NCBI RefSeq assembly: GCF_020026305.1
Contig: NZ_CP075691.1
Span: 5,952,001 to 6,016,000, forward strand
Direction of reading: 5' to 3'
Origin: Streptomyces sp. 135
GTDB taxonomy: Bacteria > Actinomycetota > Actinomycetes > Streptomycetales > Streptomycetaceae
Length of the DNA stretch: 64,000 nt
Shown here piece by piece: positions 33,389-42,728 of the stretch. Position 1 is the first letter of the stretch; the number at the start of each line of letters is the position of its first letter. The position numbers and the translations under genes were made by a program. A model generated the notes under the pieces. That model was not told the DNA's origin. It ran no database searches and saw only the letters and a list, made by a program, of their open reading frames with translations.

Positions 33389-34903
33389 GTGACTGTCACT
33401 ACCGACCTGGTGTCGTACGAGGAAGCCCTCGCGACGTACGACCCCGTCATGGGCCTTGAGGTCCATGTCGAGCTGGGCACCAAGACCAAGATGTTCTGCG
33501 GCTGCTCGACGACGCTCAAGCAGGGGGCGAACAGCCAGACCTGCCCGACCTGCCTCGGCCTGCCCGGCGCGCTGCCGGTCGTGAACGAGATCGGCGTCGA
33601 GTCCGCCATCAAGATCGGCCTCGCGCTGCACTGCGAGATCGCCGAGTGGTGCCGCTTCGCCCGGAAGAACTACTTCTATCCGGACATGCCGAAGAACTTC
33701 CAGACCTCCCAGTACGACGAGCCGATCGCCTTCAACGGCTATCTGGACGTCCAGCTGGAGGACGGCGAGGTCTTCCGCGTGGAGATCGAGCGCGCCCACA
33801 TGGAGGAGGACACCGGCAAGTCCACCCACGTGGGCGGCGCGACGGGCCGCATCCACGGCGCCTCGCACTCGCTCCTGGACTACAACCGCGCCGGCATCCC
33901 GCTGATCGAGATCGTCACCAAGCCGATCGAGGGCGCGGGCGAGCGGGCCCCCGAGGTCGCCAAGGCGTACGTCGCCGAGCTGCGCGAGCTGATCAAGGCG
34001 CTCGACGTCTCCGAGGCCCGCATGGACAAGGGCCAGATGCGCTGCGACGTCAACCTCTCGCTGCGCCCCAAGGGGCAGCAGGAGTTCGGCACCCGCAGCG
34101 AGACGAAGAACGTCAACTCGCTGCGCTCCGTGGAGCGCGCGGCCCGCTACGAGATCCAGCGCCACGCCGCGGTGCTCTCCTCGGGCGGCACGATCCTCCA
34201 GGAGACCCGTCACTTCCACGAGGACGACGGCTCCACGACCTCCGGCCGCATCAAGGACAACGCCGAGGACTACCGGTACTTCCCGGAGCCCGACCTCGTC
34301 CCCGTCGCCCCGTCCCGTGAGTGGGTCGAGGAGCTGCGCGCCGGCCTCCCGGAGCTGCCGCGGCTGCGCCGCAACCGCCTCCGCGAGGAGTGGGGCATCT
34401 CCGAGCACGACATGCAGTCGATCCTCAACGCCGACGCGATCGGCCCGATCGTCGCCACCATCAACGCGGGCGCGGACGCCGCGTCGGCCCGCAAGTGGTG
34501 GATGGGCGAGCTGGCCCGGCACGCCAACGAGCAGGGCGTGGACCTCGGCTCGCTGCCGATCACGCCGGAGCACGTCGCCCGCGTCACCGAGCTGGTCGCC
34601 GCCGGTGACCTGAACGACAAGCTGGCCCGTCAGGTCATCGAGGCCGTCCTGAAGGGCGAGGGCACCCCGGACGAGGTCGTCGAGAAGCGCGGCCTGAAGG
34701 TCGTCTCGGACGAGGGCGCGCTCACCGCCGCCGTCGACGAGGCCATCGCCGGCAACCCGGGCGTCGCGGACAAGATCCGCGGCGGCAAGGTCGCCGCGGC
34801 CGGCGCGCTGGTCGGCGCGGTCATGAAGGCCACCCGCGGCCAGGCCGACGCGGCCCGCGTCAAGGAGCTCATCCTGGAGAAGCTGGGCGTCAGCGAAGGC
34901 TGA
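33389..34903 (+). CDS. gatB: Aspartyl/glutamyl-tRNA amidotransferase subunit B
   Basis: Binds the mischarged tRNA, activates the side-chain carboxylate with ATP and transamidates it with ammonia from GatA. It has 504 residues. The start shows VMGLEVHVELGTKTKMFCGC, with the zinc cysteines continuing in QTCPTCLGLPG. The catalytic cradle has FYPDMPKNFQTSQYDEP and YRYFPEPDLVP, and the C-terminal YqeY-like helical domain carries RGGKVAAAGALVGAVMK. GTG 33389 is preceded by GAGAGGGAAAG. A hairpin terminator follows at 34922-34957. Confidence 0.97.
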   Translation: MTVTTDLVSYEEALATYDPVMGLEVHVELGTKTKMFCGCSTTLKQGANSQTCPTCLGLPGALPVVNEIGVESAIKIGLALHCEIAEWCRFARKNYFYPDMPKNFQTSQYDEPIAFNGYLDVQLEDGEVFRVEIERAHMEEDTGKSTHVGGATGRIHGASHSLLDYNRAGIPLIEIVTKPIEGAGERAPEVAKAYVAELRELIKALDVSEARMDKGQMRCDVNLSLRPKGQQEFGTRSETKNVNSLRSVERAARYEIQRHAAVLSSGGTILQETRHFHEDDGSTTSGRIKDNAEDYRYFPEPDLVPVAPSREWVEELRAGLPELPRLRRNRLREEWGISEHDMQSILNADAIGPIVATINAGADAASARKWWMGELARHANEQGVDLGSLPITPEHVARVTELVAAGDLNDKLARQVIEAVLKGEGTPDEVVEKRGLKVVSDEGALTAAVDEAIAGNPGVADKIRGGKVAAAGALVGAVMKATRGQADAARVKELILEKLGVSEG

Positions 34904-34921
34904 GTCCGGTCCGGCCAGGTG

Positions 34922-34957
34922 AGGGGCGGCGCACCCGAAAGGGGGCGCCGCCCCTTC
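34922..34957 (+). terminator. Hairpin terminator after gatB
   Basis: AGGGGCGGCGC (34922-34932) pairs exactly with GCGCCGCCCCT (34945-34955), followed by TCTCC. It lies between convergent gatB and the SMI1-like gene and may serve both. Confidence 0.82.
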
Positions 34958-34987
34958 TCCGTACCGCGCTCCGTACCGCCAGGGCCG

Positions 34988-36202
34988 CTACCGGTCGTCG
35001 GGCCGCGGCGGACCGAACGGCTCGAAGAACATCTCCTCCAGCGGGTCCTGGTCCTTGCGCAGGCCGTAGAAGCCGGCGTTGCCGGGGCCGCCGCGCAGCC
35101 AGTTCAGGAGCGTCTCGGTGAAGTTGCCCTCCAGGGGCGGGCCCTGGTCCACGTGCCGGGGGTTGACGGCCACGCGCCACTGCTCGGGCTCGCCCTCGGC
35201 GCACCAGCCGATCATGTCCCCGTCGATGGTCGAGGCGACCGGCAGAAAGCCGCGGGGCTCGGGCCAGGCGGGCATGGGGTAGTACTGGGGATGCGCCTCG
35301 CGCAGGCTCCGGTACCCCTCCAGCATCTCCTCGACGCCCGCCGCCAGGCCGAGCCGGTGGTCGAGGTCGAGCGGGGCCGGCATGTCGAGCCACCAGCTCC
35401 AGTTCCCCGCGCCGTACCGCTCGCTCAGCGCCACGAAGTCCGCCGGCAGCCGAGTGCCGAGCCGCTCGAAGACCTGCTCCCAGGTGCCCTTGCCCAGGTG
35501 GGGAGCGAGCGGCGGGGGTATCAGCGCGGCGACCGCCTCCAGACCCTCGCCCTCGGTGAGCGCGGCGTGCTGGCGCGCGTCCACGTACGTCCCCCGGGCC
35601 GGGGGTGTCCAGGGCGTGGCGGCGGCGAGGGGTGCCCAGGTGCGCACGGAGGGCGGCAGGGGGCCGAGGAGACCGCCGGGCCCGCCGGGGTTCGGCACGC
35701 CGGTGCCGAGCGCCGTCAACAGCAGTTCCAGGAAGGGGAGTTCGTACGCCACCCAGGGCTCGGCGACGCCTACCGCGACGGAGGTGGTCAGGAGCACCAC
35801 GGGCCACGCGTCGGGGTCCTTCGAGACCGAGGTGTCCCAGAAGAGGTGGTCGCCGCCCGAGGTCGTGGCGAAGGCCAGCAGACCACCCTCGTCGGGCAGG
35901 AAGCGGCGCCGCTCCCGGGTGAACATGCCCGGCCTGATCGCGGAATGGCGGTGGGTCTCCAGAACCCAGGCGGCGTACTCATACCGGCCGTCGGCGCTGA
36001 CGCACGGGGTGTGCAGCCGGACGGACGTGGCATCGGGGTCGCCTATCTCGGCCGGGCCGTACGCCGACACGAGCGCCTTGTAGTCGGCCGGGAGCGGGGT
36101 CTCCAGCCAGGCCTCCACGGCCGTCCAGTCGACGGCGGGCACAGGGTCGGGCGGCGGCCCGACCAGGTCCGTGAAAGCGGCGACGCGTGCGGTGATCTCC
36201 AT
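34988..36202 (-). CDS. SMI1/KNR4 (SUKH superfamily) protein, two domains
   Basis: A 404-residue soluble protein with two SMI1/KNR4-like units. The first is near residues 15-170, carrying LETPLPADYKALVSAYGPAE and LLAFATTSGGDHLFWD. The second is near 240-390, carrying FERLGTRLPADFVALSERYG and FLPVASTIDGDMIGWCAEGE. The repeated (L)PADYxxLxxxYG motif marks the duplication. SUKH proteins often act as immunity proteins to contact-dependent or polymorphic toxins, or as general scaffolds; no toxin gene is adjacent, so the role is open. ATG 36202 (MEITARVAAF) is chosen; a longer frame reaching 36298 has lower-quality coding. Confidence 0.78.
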   Translation of the reverse strand: MEITARVAAFTDLVGPPPDPVPAVDWTAVEAWLETPLPADYKALVSAYGPAEIGDPDATSVRLHTPCVSADGRYEYAAWVLETHRHSAIRPGMFTRERRRFLPDEGGLLAFATTSGGDHLFWDTSVSKDPDAWPVVLLTTSVAVGVAEPWVAYELPFLELLLTALGTGVPNPGGPGGLLGPLPPSVRTWAPLAAATPWTPPARGTYVDARQHAALTEGEGLEAVAALIPPPLAPHLGKGTWEQVFERLGTRLPADFVALSERYGAGNWSWWLDMPAPLDLDHRLGLAAGVEEMLEGYRSLREAHPQYYPMPAWPEPRGFLPVASTIDGDMIGWCAEGEPEQWRVAVNPRHVDQGPPLEGNFTETLLNWLRGGPGNAGFYGLRKDQDPLEEMFFEPFGPPRPDDR

Positions 36203-36417
36203 GCTTTCGAGGATGGCACCCGCCACTGACAACGCCCGCGCCGAGCGCCGCCGAAGCGGGCCGCCGGCCTCCGCGTCCGGGACCTTTCGGACGTTCACCC
36301 CGACTTCGGCCGGCGGCCTTCACAACGAAACCAGACGTCACTAGCGTCCCCGCCGTACAAGGCAATGGATCAGCAGAGAACCATTGGCTGTCGGCCAGCA
36401 CTACTGGGAGGTCGTAC

Positions 36418-38535
36418 GTGACTCCGGAGATTTCGCGCAGACGCCTGATGGCGATCGGCGGCGGCGCGCTCGGCGCGGCCGCCGCCGGCTCCTTCCTGCC
36501 ACCGTCGTTGCAGGAGGCGCTCGCGCACGAGCCGCCGCGTGGCGGCGGTCTCGACTCGATCGAGCACGTCGTGATCCTCATGCAGGAGAACCGGTCCTTC
36601 GACCACTACTTCGGATCCCTGCGGGGCGTGCGCGGCTTCGGCGACCGCAACGTCATCCGGCTGCCGAGCGGCAAGTCCGTGTTCGAGCAGCCCGACGCCC
36701 TGCGCACCGTCCTGCCCTTCCCCGTGCGGGAGGCCGCAAGGACGCAGAAGAAGGACCTCCAGTACATCGGCGACCTCGACCACTCCTGGAGCGGCGGCGC
36801 CAAGGCCTGGCACGACGGCTGGATGGACGGCTGGATCACCGCCAAGACCGCGGCGACCATGGCGTACTACACGCGCGAGGACATACCGCTGCACTACGAA
36901 CTCGCCGACACCTTCACCGTCTGCGACGCCTACCACTCCTCCATCCACACCTCCACCAGCCCCAACCGCAACCACCTGTGGAGCGGGAAGACGGGCCACG
37001 AGGCGAACGGCAAGCGGGCCGTCGGCAACGACGCGTACGCCGAGGGCACCCACCCCGGCTACGGCTGGGGGACGTACGCCGAGCGCCTGGAGAAGGCGGG
37101 CGTGAGCTGGCGTACGTACACGGAGTGGGAGAACTTCACCGACAACCAGATCGAGTTCTTCACCACCTTCAAGGCCATCGCCCGCAAGGCCCTGGCCAAG
37201 ACCGGCCTCACCTTCATGGAGGCCTTCTACGCCAAGGTGCGCGACGCCAAGGACGAGGCCGAGCGCGCCAAGCTGCTCGCCACCCTGGACGAGGGCGTCG
37301 CCACGCTGACCAAGCACGAGCGGTCGCTGTTCGAGCGCGGCCTGCGGCGCGTGCCGACCGGCAAGCTGGCCGAGGAGTTCGCCAAGGACGTCGCGGGCGG
37401 CAAGCTCGCGAAGGTCACCTATCTGGTGCCCTCAGCGGTGGACTCCGAGCACCCCAGCGTCTCGTCGCCGATCCACAGCGCGACCATCGTCTACAAGATC
37501 CTCGACGCGCTCGCCTCGCACCCCGAGGTGTGGCGCCGCACCGCCGTCTTCATCAACTACGACGAGAACGACGGCTTCTTCGACCACGTGCCGCCGCCCG
37601 TCCCCGGCGGCGACTCGGCCGAGGAGCGGGAGGAGCGCTGGGAGGGCAGGCCGACCGGGCTGGGCGCGCGCGTGCCGATGCTCGTCGTCTCGCCGTGGAC
37701 CGTCGGCGGCTACGTCTGCTCCGAGGTCTTCGACCACACCTCCGTCGTGCGCTTCCTGGAGAAGTGGACCGGCGTCGAGGAACCCAACATCAGTGCCTGG
37801 CGCCGCAAGGTCACCGGCGACCTCACCGGCGCCTTCGACTTCCGGCGCGGCCACCGGCAGCCCGACGTCGAGCGGCCGGGACCGATCCCGGTGTTCAGCG
37901 GACGCTGGAGGCCCCAGCCGCCCCTGAAGCAGTCCATGCCGGTGCAGGAGCCGGGCGTCCGGCGTGCCCGCCCGCTGCCGTACCAGCCCGACGCCGACGT
38001 GCGGCCCGCCGAGGACGGCACGCTCACGGTGCGGCTGCGCAACGGCGGCCGCTCCAGCGCGCACTTCGCCCTCTACCCCTACGCCGGTGAGTTCACGATC
38101 CCCCGGCACCAGGACGTCGTCCGCAAGGGCTCCTGGACCGTGCCGGTGCCCGGCGACGCGTACGACTTCACCGTCACCGGGCCCAACGGCTTCCGGCGGG
38201 AGTTCGAGGGCGGCGCACCGGGCAAGGGCGGCAAGGACGGCGGCGCGCGGCTCGCCTCCGCGATCACCCGCCGCGAGATCCACCTCACCCTCGCCAATCG
38301 CGGCCGAGGGGAGCTCGTCTTCACGGTCAAGCCGCTCGGATACGTGGACGAGTCCGACGTCAGGCGCCGGACGCGCACCGTCCGCGTCAAGGCGGGCAGC
38401 AGCCGCACCGTCGCCTGGCGGACCGACGACGAGCACGGCTGGTACGACGTCGAGATCACGACGGACCGCGACAGCGCGTTCCGTCGCCGCCTCATGGGCC
38501 ACATCGAGAACGGCCGCGCGAGCGTCTCGGGCTGA
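36418..38535 (+). CDS. Tat-secreted phosphocholine-specific phospholipase C
   Basis: Hydrolyses phosphatidylcholine or sphingomyelin outside the cell. The 705-residue product is a non-haemolytic PLC of the phosphoesterase (acid phosphatase AcpA-like) family. The twin-arginine signal is ISRRRLMAIGGGALGAAAAG (about 5-24). The catalytic and metal region is VVILMQENRSFDHYFGSLRG, with further metal-site segments HSSIHTSTSPNRNHLWSG and VFINYDENDGFFDHVPPP. C-terminal residues 540-705 form two DUF756-type beta domains. GTG 36418 has GGGAGG upstream. A lone GTTCACCCC at 36293 hints at, but does not prove, PhoP control. A hairpin follows at 38553-38585. Confidence 0.93.
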   Translation: MTPEISRRRLMAIGGGALGAAAAGSFLPPSLQEALAHEPPRGGGLDSIEHVVILMQENRSFDHYFGSLRGVRGFGDRNVIRLPSGKSVFEQPDALRTVLPFPVREAARTQKKDLQYIGDLDHSWSGGAKAWHDGWMDGWITAKTAATMAYYTREDIPLHYELADTFTVCDAYHSSIHTSTSPNRNHLWSGKTGHEANGKRAVGNDAYAEGTHPGYGWGTYAERLEKAGVSWRTYTEWENFTDNQIEFFTTFKAIARKALAKTGLTFMEAFYAKVRDAKDEAERAKLLATLDEGVATLTKHERSLFERGLRRVPTGKLAEEFAKDVAGGKLAKVTYLVPSAVDSEHPSVSSPIHSATIVYKILDALASHPEVWRRTAVFINYDENDGFFDHVPPPVPGGDSAEEREERWEGRPTGLGARVPMLVVSPWTVGGYVCSEVFDHTSVVRFLEKWTGVEEPNISAWRRKVTGDLTGAFDFRRGHRQPDVERPGPIPVFSGRWRPQPPLKQSMPVQEPGVRRARPLPYQPDADVRPAEDGTLTVRLRNGGRSSAHFALYPYAGEFTIPRHQDVVRKGSWTVPVPGDAYDFTVTGPNGFRREFEGGAPGKGGKDGGARLASAITRREIHLTLANRGRGELVFTVKPLGYVDESDVRRRTRTVRVKAGSSRTVAWRTDDEHGWYDVEITTDRDSAFRRRLMGHIENGRASVSG

Positions 38536-38552
38536 CGCCCCAGCGCGCGCGG

Positions 38553-38585
38553 GTGCGCGGAGGTGCCCCACGTACCTCCGCGCAC
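38553..38585 (+). terminator. Hairpin terminator after the phospholipase C gene
   Basis: GTGCGCGGAGGT (38553-38564) and ACCTCCGCGCAC (38574-38585) form a perfect 12-bp stem with a nine-base loop, starting 18 bases after the stop. Confidence 0.82.
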
Positions 38586-38750
38586 ACCTCGTGTTCTTGT
38601 GAGCATGGCCACGAAAGAGACCAACGATCTTAAGCGGCTGTCAAGGTGACTGAGGCGCTCATGTCGTCTCACATGCGTTCTTTACGGGCTGTTCAGTCGA
38701 TCCACTGCGGTTCCCGATGAAGATCCACAAATCACCCAGGGAGCCAGTAC

Positions 38751-41027
38751 GTGGCAGCACTCGCACGGTGGTGTGTCAGGCACCGTCTTCTCGCCGTCCT
38801 GCTCTGGCTCATAGCCCTCGGCGGCGCCACGACCGCCGCCGCCGTCGCCGGATCCGCGTACTCGAACGACTACGAGGTCCCCGGCACCGAGTCCGGCCGC
38901 GCCACCCAGCTCCTGGACCGGGGCTTCCACGGCCTCGGCGGCGACAGCGACACCGTCGTCTGGCACACCGGCCCCGGCGGCACCGTCCGCGCGGCCGACG
39001 TCGAGCGGACCATGTCCGACACCCTGGACGGCATCGCCGCACTGCCCGCCGTGGCCTCCGTGGCGAGCCCCTACGACAGCCAGGGCGCGAGCCAGATCAG
39101 CCGGGACGGCCGCACCGCCTACGCCACCGTCACCTTCCGCGAGCAGGCCGACGACATCGACAAGGCCGACGCCCAGCGGGTCGTCGACACGGCCAAGGCC
39201 GCCGAGTCCGACGGCCTGGAGGTCGAGCTCGGCGGTACCGCCATCGGCCTCACCGAGTCCAAGAGCGCCCAGGTCGCCGAGGTCGTCGGAATCGCCGTCG
39301 CCGCCGTCGTGCTCTTCCTGGCCTTCGGCTCGCTCGCCGCTTCCGCCCTGCCCATAGCCACCGCGCTGGTCTCCGTCGGCACCGCGTACGCCGGCATAGT
39401 CCTGCTCGGCCATGTGATGACCGTCGCCGACTTCGCCCCGATGCTGGGCACGCTGATCGGCCTCGGCGTCGGCATCGACTACGCCCTGTTCATCGTGACC
39501 AGGCACCGCAAGGGCCTCAAACGCGGCCTGCCCGTGGCCGTCGCCGCCGAGCGCGCCGTCGCCACCACCGGGCGCGCCGTCGTCTTCGCGGGCGCCACCG
39601 TCTGCATCGCCCTGTTCGGCATGCTCATCCTGCGGCTCGGCTTCCTCAACGGCGTCGCGATCGCCGCCTCGCTGACCGTCGTCCTCACCGTCGCCGCCTC
39701 CGTCACGCTGCTGCCCGCCCTGCTCTCCTGGATCGGGCCGCGCGCCCTGAGCCGCCGCGAACGACGCAGGCTCGCCGAGCACGGGCCGGCTCCGGAGCTG
39801 CCGACCGGGCTCGCCGCCCGCTGGGCCGCCTTCGTCGAACGCCACCCCAAGCTCCTCGGTGGCATCGCGGTCCTGGTCATGGCCGTGCTCGCGCTGCCCA
39901 CCTTCGCCCTCCACCTCGGCACCTCCGACCAGGGCAACAACCCCGCGTCCGCCACCACCCGGCAGGCCTACGACCTGCTCGCCGACGGCTTCGGGCCGGG
40001 CGTGAACGGCCCCCTGACGCTGGTCACCGAGGTCTACGGCGCAGGCGACCGCAACGCCCTGAACGACCTCGGCACGACGCTGAGGTCGACAGAGGGCGTC
40101 GCCTCCGTCAGCCCGGCGACGTACGACGAAGGCGGCCGCACGGCCTTCCTCACCGTCGTCCCCGACTCGGCCCCGCAGGCGAAGGAGACCAGCGACCTCG
40201 TCGACCGGCTGCGCGACGACGTCCTGCCCGGCGCCGAGGCGGGCAGCTCCCTGGACGTGGCGGTCGGCGGCGTCACCGCGAGCTACGACGACTTCGCGGA
40301 GATCATCGTCGGGAAGCTGCCGCTCTTCGTGGGCGTCGTCATCGCGCTCGGCTGCGTCCTGCTCCTGCTCGCCTTCCGCTCGGTCGGCATCCCGCTCAAG
40401 GCCGCCGTGATGAACGTCGCCGCCGTCGCCTCCGCGTTCGGGGTCGTCGTCGCGATCTTCCAATGGGGCTGGGGGAGCGAACTGCTCGGACTCGGCGCGG
40501 CCGGGCCGATAGAGCCCTTCCTGCCGGTGATCATGGTGTCCGTCCTCTTCGGACTCTCCATGGACTACCAGGTGTTCCTGGTCAGCCGGATGTACGAGGA
40601 GTGGCTGGAGACCGGTGACAACCGGCGGGCCGTCCGCGTCGGCCTCGCCGAGACGAGCCGTGTGATCAACTCCGCGGCCGTCATCATGATCTCGGTCTTC
40701 CTGGCCTTCGTCCTCAGCGGCGACCGCGTCATCGCGATGTTCGGCATCGCCCTCGCGGCGGCCGTGGCCCTCGACGCCTTCGTCCTGCGGACCCTGCTCG
40801 TCCCCGCCCTCATGCACATGCTCGGCGGCGCCAACTGGTGGCTGCCGCGGAGCCTGGACCGGTTCCTGCCGCGCATCAGCATCGAGCCGCCCGAATCTCG
40901 TTCGAACGAGCGCCACGACCGTGCGAGTATCCCCGGGCAGTGCGGAAGGCAGGAGCCGCACGAGGACGTGAGTCAACCTGAGGAACGGGAGCGGGATGTT
41001 CGCGATATCGCTGGACGAGGGCGCTGA
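38751..41027 (+). CDS. MMPL family RND-type membrane transporter
   Basis: A 758-residue inner-membrane transporter with the duplicated MMPL layout of about 11-12 helices. The first is RLLAVLLWLIALGGATTAAA, then a large external loop (35-175), helices 2-6 with GLGVGIDYALFIVTRHRKG, helix 7 near 365, a second external loop and helices 8-12 with GLSMDYQVFLVSRMYEEW. The paired GxxxDY motifs supply the proton-relay aspartates. Exports lipids or other hydrophobic compounds in relatives. The C-terminal 50 residues are hydrophilic and charged and overlap the start of the GNAT gene by 32 bases, probably a read-on extension. GTG 38751. Confidence 0.93.
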   Translation: MAALARWCVRHRLLAVLLWLIALGGATTAAAVAGSAYSNDYEVPGTESGRATQLLDRGFHGLGGDSDTVVWHTGPGGTVRAADVERTMSDTLDGIAALPAVASVASPYDSQGASQISRDGRTAYATVTFREQADDIDKADAQRVVDTAKAAESDGLEVELGGTAIGLTESKSAQVAEVVGIAVAAVVLFLAFGSLAASALPIATALVSVGTAYAGIVLLGHVMTVADFAPMLGTLIGLGVGIDYALFIVTRHRKGLKRGLPVAVAAERAVATTGRAVVFAGATVCIALFGMLILRLGFLNGVAIAASLTVVLTVAASVTLLPALLSWIGPRALSRRERRRLAEHGPAPELPTGLAARWAAFVERHPKLLGGIAVLVMAVLALPTFALHLGTSDQGNNPASATTRQAYDLLADGFGPGVNGPLTLVTEVYGAGDRNALNDLGTTLRSTEGVASVSPATYDEGGRTAFLTVVPDSAPQAKETSDLVDRLRDDVLPGAEAGSSLDVAVGGVTASYDDFAEIIVGKLPLFVGVVIALGCVLLLLAFRSVGIPLKAAVMNVAAVASAFGVVVAIFQWGWGSELLGLGAAGPIEPFLPVIMVSVLFGLSMDYQVFLVSRMYEEWLETGDNRRAVRVGLAETSRVINSAAVIMISVFLAFVLSGDRVIAMFGIALAAAVALDAFVLRTLLVPALMHMLGGANWWLPRSLDRFLPRISIEPPESRSNERHDRASIPGQCGRQEPHEDVSQPEERERDVRDIAGRGR

Positions 41028-41565
41028 GCTGCGGCCGATCGAGCCGTGGCAGGCGCAGGAATTTCTCGGACACATCGAGCGCGCGCGGGAGTACGCGGGC
41101 GCGTGGGTGCCCTTCACCGTGACGGTGAAGGACCTGGAGACGGCGCGCGGTTTCCTCCAGTCGTACGCCGACAAGCAGGCCTCCGACACCGGGCGCCTCT
41201 ACGGCATCTGGCTGGAGGGCGCCCTGGTCGGCGGCGTCCTCTTCCGGATCTTCGACACAGGCTCCGACAGCTGCGAGATCGGCGTGTGGCTGCAGCCGTC
41301 GGCCGCCGGGCGCGGCCTGGTGAACAAGGCCTCGCGGATCCTCATCGACTGGGCGGTCGAAGAGCGCGGCATGCACCGCGTGGAGTGGCTGGTGTCGTCC
41401 CGCAACGAACGCAGCAAGGCCGCCGCGGAGCGCCTCGGATTCACCAGGGACGGTGTGCTGCGGGAGAGCTTCCCCTGGCAGGGGGTGCGGCACGACATGG
41501 AGGTGTGGTCCGTGCTCGCGCCGGAGTGGCGGGCGGGGCGGGAGGCCGCGGACGGCGTTCGTTAA
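40996..41565 (+). CDS. GNAT family N-acetyltransferase (RimJ/RimL-like)
   Basis: A 189-residue acetyltransferase. The RimJ/RimL-type core has LRPIEPWQAQEFLGHIERAR, the central beta strands CEIGVWLQPSAAGRGLVNKA with the acetyl-CoA loop (Q/RxxGxG/A variant SAAGRG), and WLVSSRNERSKAAAERLGFT with the conserved N-xx-S/A core. The target may be a protein N-terminus or a small amine. ATG 40996 has GGAACGGGAG upstream. The first 32 bases overlap the MMPL gene, so the two may be translationally linked. Confidence 0.88.
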   Translation: MFAISLDEGAELRPIEPWQAQEFLGHIERAREYAGAWVPFTVTVKDLETARGFLQSYADKQASDTGRLYGIWLEGALVGGVLFRIFDTGSDSCEIGVWLQPSAAGRGLVNKASRILIDWAVEERGMHRVEWLVSSRNERSKAAAERLGFTRDGVLRESFPWQGVRHDMEVWSVLAPEWRAGREAADGVR

Positions 41566-41600
41566 GACGGCTCTCAGACTCCGTCTGTACGGTGCGGCGC

Positions 41601-42239
41601 ATGGGTACTAAGACAGAGGACGCGGCCGGGGCCAAGGATGCCGCCGGGACCGGGGAAGTGACCGGGGCCGAGGAGTCGGCGCCGGCGACGGAGGCGGCCG
41701 AGGTCGACGTCACGAAGTCCGGGGACAGCGCCGGCACGGAGGCGTCCGGCGACCTGGACGGAGCGGGGAGCACCGACGGCGCGGACGGCGTGGAGGACGC
41801 CGATGCCGACGACGTCGTGGTCGTGGCCGGGCCCGCCAAGTCCTCCGGGGTCGGCCAGGGCGCCGCCGCCGTGGTCTCCGCCGCGCTCGGCGTGATCGGC
41901 CTCTCCGGCGGCTGGCTCGGCACGGTCGCCGCCGCGCGCTCGAACATCGTCGGGCAGCTGGAGACCGCCCGGTCCGCGAGCGTCGCCAAGCAGATCCAGG
42001 TCCTGTACGGCGACTCCTGGAAGATCACCGCCCTGATCGCGGGCATCTTCGCGCTCTCGGCGCTGGTCACCGGCTTCGTGGTCCTGGTCAGGCCCGCGTT
42101 CGGCGCCCCCGGCCAGGAGCAGGCGCCGTGGATCAAGTCCGTGGCGTGGGCGGGTGTCGTGCTGGGCGTGATCGGACTGATCCTCGCCGTCGCCAAGTAC
42201 TCGGACCTGCTGCTCGGCCTCCCGTCGGCACCTTCCTGA
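41601..42239 (+). CDS. Membrane protein with acidic disordered N-terminus
   Basis: A 212-residue protein. Residues 1-80 are strongly acidic and rich in Ala/Gly/Asp/Glu/Thr, with no predicted fold. The remainder has about three membrane helices: AAAVVSAALGVIGLSGGWLG, ITALIAGIFALSALVTGFVV and WAGVVLGVIGLILAVA. The segment between helices 1 and 2 (AARSNIVGQLETARSASVAK) is amphipathic. Family unknown. ATG 41601 is used because the DNA upstream lacks coding bias. It lies 35 bases after the GNAT gene and is followed by a hairpin at 42263-42302. Confidence 0.72.
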   Translation: MGTKTEDAAGAKDAAGTGEVTGAEESAPATEAAEVDVTKSGDSAGTEASGDLDGAGSTDGADGVEDADADDVVVVAGPAKSSGVGQGAAAVVSAALGVIGLSGGWLGTVAAARSNIVGQLETARSASVAKQIQVLYGDSWKITALIAGIFALSALVTGFVVLVRPAFGAPGQEQAPWIKSVAWAGVVLGVIGLILAVAKYSDLLLGLPSAPS

Positions 42240-42262
42240 GTCATTCCGTACGTACGTAAGGC

Positions 42263-42302
42263 AGGGGCGGGTCAGGGGCTAAGGCCTCCGGCCCGCCCTT
42301 TG
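42263..42302 (+). terminator. Hairpin terminator
   Basis: GGGGCGGG and CCCGCCC pair around an inner AGGGGC..GGCCTCC dyad and are followed by TTT (42299-42301). It closes the MMPL-GNAT-membrane protein unit. Confidence 0.65.
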
Positions 42303-42427
42303 CCGTGCCTAAGGACCCCCGCCCGCAGGAGATGCGGCACTCGCCCGATGTGGGGGACCCCCCTGGGAGACGAGAGTGGAGACATCGCAGAGAGCGATGG
42401 CACCACCAACCATCCAAGGGGTACGAG

Positions 42428-42610
42428 ATGTTCGAGTACGAGATGCACCAGATGCGCGCCGCCGAGCTGGCCCGCGAGGCCGACCGCCGCCACCTGATCC
42501 GCGAGATCCGCCGGAGCCACCGCGCCGAGGCCCGCCGCTCGACCGGCGACGAAGCCGAGGGGCGGGTGAGCGTGCCCCTTTGGAAGTCCCGCTTCACCCG
42601 GGCCGCCTGA
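42428..42610 (+). CDS. Small charged hypothetical protein, 60 residues
   Basis: Starts MFEYEMHQMRAAELAREADR and is rich in Arg and Glu, with most of its length predicted helical (EADRRHLIREIRRSHRAEAR). AAGGGG lies about seven bases upstream of the ATG at 42428, a convincing ribosome site. The first 30 residues could form an amphipathic helix, as in small regulatory or inhibitory peptides. It ends one base before the GTG at 42612 of the LAL regulator frame, so it may be its co-transcribed leader gene. Function is not known. Confidence 0.62.
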   Translation: MFEYEMHQMRAAELAREADRRHLIREIRRSHRAEARRSTGDEAEGRVSVPLWKSRFTRAA

Positions 42611-42728
42611 GGTGACCCGAGCGGCGCCGGCGCCCGCGGCGCCGCCGGCCGGACGGGCGCGCGAGACGTCCTGCGCGGCGGTGACCGGTTCGCGGACTGC
42701 GGGTGCCGTGCCGTCCGTGCACTGTGCG

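Noticed and set aside
36285..36320. A GTTCACCCC word upstream of the phospholipase C gene, as a PhoP box.
   Set aside because: Only one unit matches; the next 11-bp blocks (CTTCGGCC, GGCCTTCAC) are too far from the consensus to call an operator.
38682..41189. An 835-codon minus-strand frame opposite the MMPL transporter.
   Set aside because: The plus strand has a clear start, twelve membrane helices and paired GxxxDY motifs. The minus product is low-complexity Gly/Asp/Glu.
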